Shown here piece after piece: positions 55,201 to 64,000 of a DNA stretch of 64,000 bases. Each line of letters begins with the position of its first letter. The first letter of the stretch is position 1. The notes beneath the pieces are model-generated. The model saw only the letters and a list, made by a program, of their open reading frames with translations, was not told the origin of the DNA and did no database searches. Position numbers and translations under genes: made by a program. The DNA comes from Telmatactis stephensoni (Eukaryota > Cnidaria > Anthozoa > Actiniaria > Isophelliidae), in assembly GCA_029948255.1 (NCBI GenBank), contig JALIZF010001780.1, positions 186,001-250,000 of the forward strand. Reading direction: 5' to 3'.

Positions 55201-58200
55201 ATGTTTAGAATAAAAAGTTTGATCGTCTATTTGAAGTGTATTGTAAGTTTGGTGCTACTACGCTCATTTGGATTATTAAATTAATAATTTCACCTGATAA
55301 CAAAGGTTTATTTGATGTTACGTCCGTGACACAACATTTTTTCATTGAAAATGTTAGAAAAATTTACCAGATTGGTAAAAAATAAAAACATAAATGATAG
55401 GCGAGTATATACCTATATTCACATGAAATATCACTTATGACACTTTTTGTCTTTCTCTTTTAATGTTCACTTTAATATTTTTTATGGTATTGAATGTTAT
55501 GTCCGTGACAATGGAATTGCCCATATATGCAATACTAATTCAGATATAAATTAAGAACCTTGCACTTAATCAGTGGTACAGTAACTTTTTGCAAAAGAGG
55601 GTTTTTCATAATGCTTTTACTTCGCTTCTTTGTGATTCCAGGTAGCCATAGATCTCTATCAGGTCTGAGTATTAGTTCAAATCCAGGATGAACTCAAGAA
55701 AACCATTGGTTTTAATCCTGGATTAATTAGTGCTAATAGGGTTTTCAGGAAGTGGTCCCAGGAATTTGACCCATGAATTAGTGCTTTTGCTGAGTTTGAT
55801 CACTTACATACATTTTATAAATATGATTTTTGTAATGTACACTCCAATTAAACCCTGATGACCACAATGGCCAAAAGCTTGGTAAAATATAACACCAACA
55901 ACAACAAAACTTGCATATGAATCAATTCTAATTAATGATTTTTTGTTCCAAATGTTCTATATTGTAGGAGGCAAAGAGTGAGAAAACAGAGAATGCAGTT
56001 GTTGTAGACCCTCAAAAGTATGTCAAACATCCCTTGCAGAACAAGTGGAGCTTGTGGTTCTTTAAAAATGACAAGCAAAAGTCATGGGCTGAAAACCTGA
56101 GGATAGTAACATCATTTGATACTGTATCCTTTAAACAATCACTGTCCAGTCCTTCTCTCTTAAATTGTCTCATGATTGTCCTTCACACAAATCTCAGACT
56201 CTCACACTAATGTACAGACCCTCCCTACTCTAATGTATTATTCAGACCCTCCCTACTCTAATGTATTATGTCTAAGTGTTGGACAGCATCTTCTTCATTA
56301 TTTGCATTAAAGTTTATTTACAGTTTCAGGATTGAGCTTCAGAGTAAAAAATATTCAAGACCATTTAAAGTTTTTTCATATTTCTTCCATTGTTTTTTCT
56401 TGACATGTTATTTTAAAAATCACCAGGTGGAAGATTTTTGGGCGTAAGTATTACAGCAGTTCTCAATATGCCCTCCAACAATTTTCTCTTATTTGAAAAC
56501 TGACTTTTCATGGACATCAATCAGAAGCATTTCCATGGCTTTTTTTTCCTACTGCACTGAATTTTCATGCTGTTGTTTCTTACTAGAATTTTCGGATGAA
56601 TGATCAAAACAGCCAAACAAACACACCAAAAATATAGAAACTATATGTATACTACATTCTAAGGAGAATTTAGCCCATGAATATAAAATTAATGTGCAAA
56701 ACTGAGATTGGCCATTATCAATGGCTGACTGATGTTATGCTCAACCAGCAGGTCATAAAGGTCACAAACAAATTTTATGAATTACTTACTTTTCCTTGTT
56801 TTTGCATTATTGCTATTCATGGGAGTGAATTTCCAATATCCATAGTCATTTTCAGACCTAGTAAATAAAAATACATCAGCCAGAAATTGCTAAAAGTGTA
56901 CAAAAACAAAGCTTTCAAATTGTGCATGCTCTCATGCAGTTTCCTCAGTTTTCAATGAGAAGAGAATCGTAGTAGGGCATGTGTGATTGAGAAGATCTAC
57001 TGTAATTACTATTCAGAGGGACATGTTAGAGCAACAATTCCTCTGTTATAATTATCATAAATACTATACACAAAAATCAAGAAAAATACAAATTAACCTT
57101 TTATTTTTTGAATAGTTTTGGTGTACTGTGATGTATGTGATTGAGGAGGGTTTCACACAAAAACCATTCAAAAACACAATCACTGATTAGATCATTATTA
57201 CTGAATTTACAGAAGGAAACCCTAAAGAATTGCTTTTCAATTCTATTCAGGGCAATACTAATGAACTTTATGATAATACACAAAACGTTTTTTTGTTGAA
57301 GAAATTTCATCAGTTAGCTCAGTGGTATAGTGGCTAAAGGAGGGTAAAGGAGTGCAGAAGGTCTCGGGTTCGAATCCCAGTCGTTAATCAAAGACTTTTT
57401 TTTCACCAGTAATCGCTACTTAGTATCTTTCTAAGAAAATTTGTAAGTCTCGATCAACACATAGATGGTCTAAGAAAGTATGGGACGAAATTATAAATTC
57501 AAGGGATGTATCTGTATAAACCCCGGGAATTATAAATTCAAGGGATGTATACAGATACATCCCGGGAAAGATCCATATAAAACCCTTGAATTCATAATGA
57601 TCGTGAAATAAGCGATATAAAGTGCTATGAATAACAAAGAAACCCGACTCAATCATATAATAAATGTACATTCTGTACATAAACCTGTATTGTATTTAAT
57701 TGTTTATTTTTATCTTGCTAAAGGGTTTACAATCATATACAATTAGCAAGTAAATTATCATCAGGATGTGACTATTCACTGTTTAAGGTGAGATTTGAAA
57801 TTGGCACTAATTCACAGGCAGGACTCTTAATCAACTCAATCTTACTTTAAGAACACAGTTTAAGCCTAAAGCTAGTTTTCATGAAAATGTCATGTTAAGA
57901 GCATTATAGACATCACAACACAGTCACAGTACAGTACAGTACAGTCCATTTCATGCTGATACAAAAACTGTTCTTACTAGTGCAGTTTATGCTGTGAGAC
58001 TTTTACAGTCATGAAAATGACATAAAATATCCACTTGTTAACCAATGTAATGTTTTCTGTTCATCATATGTATTTCTTATGCAAGACAAAGTCTTACAAC
58101 TGTATAATTGTTCGTGACTTGTTTTCTTTGTATTAAGGATGGTATTGAACCTATGTGGGAGGATGCAAGAAACAAAAATGGTGGCAGATGGTTGTTAAAT

Positions 58201-60915
58201 ACACAGAAACACCAAAGACAGAATGAACTTGATAGATTCTGGCTAGAAACTGTGAGTGTTATGGTGTACTATACATATACCCACTGGTGCAATGCATGTG
58301 TACACAAGTCCTGGCTGCAGTGTCCACATTATACAATAGTACTAGCTATTTCTAATAGAAAGTGAAATGCTGCGAGCACAAAACAGTTGGTGTATCCACG
58401 TTAGCAGAACTGTTCCCCTAAAACTTACGAAAGTACACCGCTTTGTCTGATATATCAAATGTTTCTTGTCTATCTCCTGTGCGTTGTGTGACGAACACTG
58501 CTACTGAGTTGACCTTCAATATTGAATTACAGAACATAATTCTTCAGGATCAGTGTCGGAGACACACAGTTCAAAATATTTAGCACTTTGAGTAAAGCAA
58601 TTTTTCAAACAATCACAAACGGCTAGAATTGGCAATGATTATAAAACTAACTGATTTAAAAAAAGCTAGTTTATTTAGGAAAAGATGTGAATCGCTGGTC
58701 GTATGTATCGCGTGCTTCGTCTAGTGACATCCTTGAATCGACTCTCGATACGGTATGGACTTGAACCGCTGATCGTATGTATCGCATGTTCGTCTAGTGA
58801 CATCCACAGATTATACTGTGTTCCGAATAGGAGGCTACTCGCTTCGCTCGCAGCAACAAAGTTATTGTAAAAACTCTATTGTTGTCCTAAGTGCTGGCTT
58901 CATACATGTACATGCAGACAAACTATGGAAACTGCCAAGCTGCCAGTGTATCTGTACACACATTGCATGTACATACATATTCTTGGGTTGCATTAGACGT
59001 CATGGCAGCCATCTTGGATGAACTCAACAAAAGATTTCTCATTAGCGTCACTTGTTCGTTCATCCAACGTGGCTACCATTCTATTGTCTTCTGAATTCCC
59101 AAAGGAATGGATGAAACCCAGCAATAGAGGGATTTCAGGTTGGTGGTGTACCACTGCCTACTTTGCCCACCATCAGTTACTAAACTGTATTAACAGAAAT
59201 GAAACTACATCCAGCTATTATTATACTGCCTTGAATTACAGTCACTAATATGATGTCAAGTGTGACCAGTAACGTAGGAATTTGGAATGAAGTTTTGGGT
59301 TACTTCATTTGGTAGTTAATTGAGGGTTAAATAGGGATGTAATGAGATAAACTGAGAGCAAGAGGGGTCTCTCTTCCCCAGCATCAGATATGCAAGATAC
59401 CTGTACAAATAACATGCCAATACTAAGCAATTGTTAGACAAGGTTCAACAAGTGTTGAGGCAAGTGTAATTGGCCATAGATTGAAGCCAATAACGTGTCA
59501 ATAACATCAAAACATCTCATTGTTTTATTATACATTGTGTGAAAATGAAAATGTACTCAGGGGTTTCATTAATAGGTGGTTACCGGAGGTTTATTGCCAT
59601 CTGTTTTGCCATTCACCACCGGCTATTTCTTTCTAGTTATACAATATTTTAATGGTAGGACATCTGTATTTCAGACACCTATCTTTAGTAGTGGAACTTA
59701 CTATTGCTAATGTTAATGAAACCCCTGTGTACTCCACTGACCTACGCCTGTTCTTGCAGATAACACCTAGTTTGCTGGCATTGCCTGATTAATTAGGATT
59801 ATCTGTAGGCTCTCAACCAATAAAAATACAGATACTGATCCTACAGTGTATAATAATATTTAATATTATTATTTTGCAGCTTCTTTTGCTAATTGGAGAA
59901 GCATTCCGAGAGTATTCAGATAATGTAAATGGTGCTGTGATACAAATCCGTAATAAAGGAGATAAGCTTGCAATATGGACTGATAATGCTAAAGACCAAG
60001 AGGGTGCAACCAGAATAGGGTAGGTCTATCATTGAAGTAATGGACTTGTTAAAAGTATTTTTAAATTCACTTGTTAACCATGGCATTGGTTGTTGTTGGT
60101 GGTGGTGGTGGTGGTGGTGTTGGAGGTGGTGGTGTTTTTTTTGTTTTGTTTTGTTTTGTTTTTGTTTTGTTTTGTTTTACATGTTTTTTAAACACTGTAC
60201 AGATGTTTTGTCCAATCTCACACCTTCATTGTATAGAACATTAGTGTTACTCATGCATAAATCTTTCACATTTTCATTGATTTACTTGTCAGAACAATTT
60301 TGACTGTTGGGCCACTATTATAGTTGTCTGTCACTAGTTCCCTTGACTGTACAAAATCTAGATGTATTGTCAATTTAATGATTGTCTTCTATTTGTTGTA
60401 GACAAATCTTCAAGGAAAGAGTGGGTCTTCCTCAAAGAGTACACATAGGATATCAGGTACGAACTTAAAAAAACTTACACTGTATCTAGAATACTGTATA
60501 AAAAACCTTGACAGTGTTCTCCGATATTAGTTGTCTATTGTCCATAATAGAGAGTCTGTAATATGGAGGTATTTTTTAACAAAGAATACATGGGGGTTTT
60601 GGCAGGACCAAGTGTCTGTATTATAGAGAAGTGTCCATACCAAGGGGTTTCACAGTACTAATCTGAGGAAAATCTCTTATCATGGAACAATATGTATGGC
60701 TCTTTCATGGAGAATTGATGAGAGTTTATTATGTGAAGTGAACATATGACTTAAAATTTAGACTCGCTATTGTGTTTACTCTTGTAGGCAACCACCTCCC
60801 TGGTTGCTTACTGAAGGTTTGTGTTTGGTTTTGAAGTCTTAAATTTGTTTTCCAGGCCCACAATGACACCATGAGTAAAACAGGATCAACCACCAAATCA
60901 TTGTTTACATTATAA
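49300..60915 (+). CDS. eIF4E: Translation initiation factor 4E, mRNA cap-binding protein
   Basis: Eight exons: 49300-49356, 55968-56123, 56427-56443, 57724-57787, 58138-58251, 59880-60019, 60402-60456, 60856-60915 (stop TAA). All junctions are GT-AG and in phase, giving 220 residues (human 217). It binds the 7-methylguanosine cap and eIF4G to load mRNA on ribosomes. Conserved: HPLQNKWSLWFFKND (40-54), cap-stacking W59 and W105 with acid E106 (PMWED), VEDFW (72-76; W76 equals the eIF4G/4E-BP contact W73), IRNKGDKLAIW phosphate-binding basics, and the C-terminal KTGSTTK with S212 at the position of human S209. The N-terminus is a lysine/glutamate-rich tail. Exon 3 is only 17 nt. Intron 1 is 6.6 kb and holds nested transposons. 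A possible poly(A) signal AATAAA is at 61430. Confidence 0.96.
49357..51214. other. First part of eIF4E intron 1, no element recognised
   Basis: AT-rich intronic sequence with no long frame or inverted repeat. Confidence 0.5.
51816..54112. repeat. Dispersed repeat (copy 1), interrupted by a LINE
   Basis: CTAATAGAAAGTGAAATGCT (51830) to the LINE at 52128, then 53365 to the end CTCGCTTTGCTCGCAGCAA. It is nearly identical over 300 bp to 58343-58660 in intron 5. No coding capacity of its own. Confidence 0.8.
52128..53364 (+). mobile_element. 5'-truncated LINE with antisense LINE fragment in its 3' UTR
   Basis: TGACTAC occurs on both sides (52121-52127, 53365-53371), a likely target duplication. 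The plus-strand ORF end (to 52625) encodes a LINE RT C-terminus: MMYGSTIWTSCS, LQKRAARVILNADTR, LFSKLGWLPF, STRLWNALPINIR. A second fragment on the minus strand (53131-52622) encodes the same region of another family (YNSMIQPIIDYGLTIYSTC, KLDWLPVNERANLLT). The tail is AAATAAAGTTGG then (TTA)n. Confidence 0.8.
54245..55053 (+). pseudogene. Penelope-like RT thumb plus GIY-YIG endonuclease, frameshifted
   Basis: The frame from 54245 reads FLDVLIDKSSGTC, KTFTGLLTNFLSFTPL, KYKIGLIHTLIDRAFKINNT and DLTHVLKRNCFP, the region after the palm of Penelope RTs. Near 54757 it shifts frame; the continuation carries the GIY-YIG-type segment CAGCNARYLGETSRHL with RIKEH, and ends at TAA 55051-55053. Fingers and palm are missing, so the element is dead. 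Confidence 0.82.
57303..57385 (+). other. tRNA-like sequence in eIF4E intron 4 region
   Basis: Located upstream of exon 4 in intron 3. TTAGCTCAGTGGTATAGTGG is A-box-like and TCTCGGGTTCGAATCCCAGT is B-box-like; a T-run follows at 57395. The acceptor strands do not pair well, so a pseudogene or SINE remnant is more likely than a functional tRNA. Confidence 0.45.
57490..57600. repeat. Small palindrome around CCCGGG
   Basis: AATTATAAATTCAAGGGATG is repeated at 57489 and 57529, and inverted forms ATACATCCCGGG and CCCTTGAATTCATAAT follow at 57556-57597. Confidence 0.7.
58343..58857. repeat. Dispersed repeat (copy 2) in eIF4E intron 5
   Basis: From TTTCTAATAGAAAGTGAAAT to CTCGCTTCGCTCGCAGCAA, same borders as copy 1 but about half its LINE-free length. 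Two internal units GCTG(A/G)TCGTATGTATCGC then TTCGTCTAGTGACATCC lie at 58694 and 58772. Confidence 0.82.
60096..60180. repeat. (GGT)n and (TTTTG)n low complexity in eIF4E intron 6
   Basis: GGTGGT units at 60099-60133 followed by TTTTG units at 60141-60177. Confidence 0.9.
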
Positions 60916-63900
60916 TGCTGACAGAACCAGAGAGGTGTCAATATTTTATTAAGACTAGGAGGTATTATATTTAATATTTCTGATAATATGAACTTGCCAT
61001 AAACTCACCCAGTGAGAGAGCTGACATTATTGAGTGTACCAAAATTGAAATGTCATTTATGTGCTTACGTAGCTCATCATGAAATTATTGTTGCTAGGGC
61101 TTTATTGCTTTTAGGTCCATCAATTTGTTGCTAGGGCCATGAGATTATCTCAAGGGCAGTGAAATTGTTGCTAGGGTCACTGAATTGTTGCTTGGGTCAA
61201 AGTCACTAGGGTCACAACATTGTTAGGGTCAAAATTGTTTTAGGGTCACAACATTGTTGCAAAGGTCAAAATTGTTGCCAGTGTAACATTGTTGCTAGGG
61301 CCATAAAACTGTTGCTAGGGCCACAAAATTGTTAGAACCAAGATCTTATAATTATTAGCCTTCTTAAATACGTGTATGCCTGCACAAGCATTGGCACATT
61401 GTTTCATTTATTTTCATTTGCATTTTACAAATAAATTGTGCTTGTGCTTGCTCTATAATTGTGGGTAATTTATATTCATTATAACTTTATATGATTATAC
61501 TGTAGACATACTTCTTATATCATACCATTCAGAAATCGTGATGTAGAATATAATTTTCTGTTTTGGAATCATTCATAAGGATGGCATAAATTACTCTATA
61601 AGTTCCTCCACAGACTAGAAAAATAACATCATCAATAATAAAACCAACTATTTAAAGCTATCAAGGAGAAGGCAGTTTACCGTTTTTATATGAAAAACGT
61701 CTTCAGTTGTTGATAAGAAATGCACCCAGAGTGTTATTGACAATTGCTTTTTTCAGTATGTGTGAACTAGTTATCAACAACTATAGTAATCATTAACAAC
61801 TGGTTGTCAACAACTATCCCCAAGTCTGTAGAGGTCCCAACAGGCACAAGTTTAAGTGGACAGTCCTTTTATTTGGAGTTGCTATTATTAGAATGTCCTA
61901 TTATTTGGAATTCCTGTATATGTGTAGTTCAGACATATAAACTATCCAGGAGCTGGAGATATAGTGCAATGAAATCTTCCTAAAACTGACACTGAAGGCC
62001 TGGCAAGGTCCCACTACTATACTTGTCTAGTAAATTTATCTCTACATCATTGTGTGTATGGAGAGAATTTGTGTACATGTGGAGATCAGAATTTTATCAT
62101 TTAAAATGTGATACATGTGTTGTCAGTTGAATATTAGTGCTTGTTGACAAGCCTAAACCTGAATTATTAATGTATTTACAGTGTATATATGTAATGTTAA
62201 TAACAAAATGAAATCTCTCTTACTGGGTACTTATACATGTAAGCAAGTGAATCAGGCACTGATTCCTGATAACCAGAAATTCACTACTGTTGATACTCAT
62301 ATTAATTTTGAATCAATGAAGTGGGAACAGCCACGTTAGTTTTCCTAGATGACAGTGGATTGGTTACTGTTCACGTCTTAGCTAATGTTTTTTCCATTGT
62401 TAGACACAATAGATAGGCCTCAGCTAAGGCTGTTTAAATATCAATTATAATAATCGACCCAATGAGTCTATTCCCACTTCATCCATTTAACATTGATATG
62501 CACATTAAAATAGAGCATAGTCAAAACTGTAGCTCAGAGAAAATCAAAGTCAGTTGTGAGAAGTGGTTTATGATGTAGCAAGGGTTAGCTTAGATGGTAA
62601 TGATATCAAGTTTCAAAGTTACTGAGCTTTGTCCTCAGATACCCACAATAGTAGTCTGTTGCTCCAAACACATGCCCAGAAAGACCATTCCTTTGAACTT
62701 TTCAGAGACCTGGCTAGAAGCTAAGGTCAATGTGTCCAGCATTCATATGTTCAAATTAACAGGATTGGTTTTTTTCTGAAATTACATGAGTTTGTATCAG
62801 TGGGTTTGTGAGCTCATGGCTTAACTTCCTACCAAATGGTTTTCTTTTCTTGAGGCATGTTCTTAGTAAAGGACTAAATATCTGCTTTAGAAGTCTGTCC
62901 AAAAGAATTGTTGAAACAGGACATTTTTGTAGAGTAGACAGCTAAGGGCACTGAAAGCCATGTTCCATGCAACTCTCATGCTTCTCTTTGCTTAGCAGTC
63001 TCCTGTGGACATCCATAACTAGGGATGCATGTTGAGCGTTACCTTATTTTAATTGATGAAATTGATCTGACTTGACATCATGTTGGTGTCATAACAAGCT
63101 ACTAGTTTCCTTCACGGCCCTTTAGGGCTTGTCATGCAACACTCCCTCACCCTTAAATGGGCTGTGAAGAAGACTAAACAAGCTCTAAGAGCATGAATAT
63201 ATTTTCAAACATTATCCAAGAATGAGAATTTTCCTTGAGACTCATGTTTGTTTTTATATAAATTTTACATGACTGTGATACCATGTCAAGGAATGTTGAT
63301 ATACAGCACAGAACTAACAAGTGGAGCAGTTTTCCTACAGCATACCATTAGCAAGTTTGTGCTGTACATGTTGTCAAAATTCCCATCATGACCATGCAGT
63401 GCTGTGGTTTTCCAAACTGTACAAAAAATGCTCTATAGCTAGGTGTGGTCCATTTGGCAAAGGTTTGCGCAGTCATACAAAATGGGAAGAAATAGTTTGC
63501 TTATTGTCAATAGAGTTGACACTAATGATTCAGTTATATGTTATCAATGGTTTAATTGTATCATGTAAGGACAAGAGAAAGAGTATGTGTGTTACAGTTA
63601 TCACAGACAGTTTCACTATATTTCATATTATGCACTGGTATAGAAATAGTACATGTAGTTATTATTGATGCATAATGTATTCATGTGATACTGTCACATA
63701 GGTTATAGGAGAACTGTTATTATGTACCATGATTATATAGCAATTATTCATACACTTTAATCAAGGGTATTGCCAGGAGAATCCAGCATTGACTGTGAGC
63801 ACACCCTCACTTCCCACCACCTAACCCCAAAGAATGAATCCTTATCCCTTCGTGTGAGGAATAGAATGAATGGTTACCTATGAAATGACAAAAGTCAGTT

Positions 63901-64000
63901 GTCATGCCAACCAAGCCATTAGGGAAGTTTACTGAGACCATTTGAGAAAACATCAGAAAAGTTACTTAAGCCATTTTTATGGTCGGCACCCCGGCTCAAT
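60916..64000. other. eIF4E 3' UTR/flank; no further gene
   Basis: AATAAA at 61430-61435 is a candidate poly(A) signal. A short inverted repeat ATGAAGTGGGAA/TTCCCACTTCAT lies at 62318 and 62471. Frames up to 115 codons (63321-63668) have no recognisable motif. Confidence 0.5.
61082..61335 (+). repeat. Tandem ATTGTTGCTAGGG repeats
   Basis: About ten to twelve diverged units of (A)TTGTTGCTAGGG(C/T)CA, spaced 16-26 bp, 170 bp after the eIF4E stop and before the candidate poly(A) signal, so possibly transcribed. Confidence 0.85.

Larger units (their letters stand above)
51737..55239 (+). mobile_element. Penelope-like element with inverted pLTR, itself interrupted
   Basis: The 3' repeat (about 55040-55239) is present inverted at the left in two pieces: CACTTCAAATATACGATCAA...CAGTAGACTAAAGA (51737-51805) and TTACAAAATTTCATAAACCT...ATTAACCACTGAAG (54113-54223). 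A 2.3-kb dispersed repeat (about 51816-54112) separates them. Inverted pLTR copies are a known Penelope architecture. Confidence 0.8.
51215..55522. mobile_element. DNA element with GGGC(C)AATTCCA ends, split by a Penelope insertion
   Basis: The left end GGGCCAATTCCACATGACAC at 51215 and the right end ATGGAATTGCCC at 55511-55522 are inverted and flanked by TATAT/ATATAT. Motif (A)TGT(T)A(C/T)(A/G)TCCGTGACA lies near both ends (51606, 55317, 55496), analogous to TGTCCGCAACA in the MCU intron element, which has the same termini. Own sequence is 51215-51736 and 55240-55522. Confidence 0.75.

Noticed and set aside
57303..57385. Functional tRNA gene
   Set aside because: A- and B-box-like blocks exist but the acceptor strands do not pair and the anticodon arm is poor; kept only as a tRNA-like fragment.
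63321..63668. 115-codon plus-strand frame
   Set aside because: No recognisable motif or splice context, in AT-rich 3' flank with average codon composition.

Overview
The window looks like a repeat-rich, intron-rich metazoan genome, most likely an anthozoan cnidarian such as a stony coral; genus cannot be read from the sequence. The grounds are complete animal genes with small phased exons (mitochondrial calcium uniporter MCU and translation factor eIF4E), a secreted cysteine-rich phospholipase-A2-like gene, and a dense load of hairpin MITEs, Penelope, LINE, Harbinger and restriction-endonuclease retrotransposons with (AAT)n tracts or tails. There are no bacterial features.

Region by region. 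1-4.1 kb: remnant of a virus-like element (packaging-type ATPase, a small companion gene with a frameshift, and a divergent partial gene), with a 1.08-kb array of an 8-bp unit between the divergent genes. 4.97-11.65 kb: three non-LTR retrotransposons with restriction-like endonuclease domains, each bounded on both sides by (AAT)n microsatellite, two on + and one on -. 11.65-22.4 kb: a graveyard of DNA transposons (a MITE with a perfect 8-bp target duplication, a broken Harbinger transposase, a gag fragment fused against it, several long palindromes). 23.47-29.0 kb: MCU on -, six exons, with nested MITEs in its introns. 29-36.4 kb: mostly palindromic MITEs and tRNA-like fragments. 36.49-41.90 kb: a two-exon secreted PLA2-like gene on -, whose intron is packed with inverted-repeat elements. 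42-49 kb: a LINE, a 62-bp-TIR element, two tRNA-derived SINEs and microsatellites. 49.30-60.92 kb: eIF4E on +, eight exons, with a four-layer nest of mobile elements in intron 1. 61-64 kb: 3' flank with a short interspersed repeat and no further gene seen.

The three host genes are unrelated and independent: MCU is the pore of the mitochondrial Ca2+ uniporter, eIF4E binds the mRNA cap, and the secreted protein has lost the catalytic residues of its PLA2-like fold and carries two copies of an unrecognised cysteine-rich module. Exon junctions of all three were chosen from GT/AG sites and reading phase and give uninterrupted proteins of 328, 220 and 475 residues. No database search was possible; family names rest on motifs recognised by eye.
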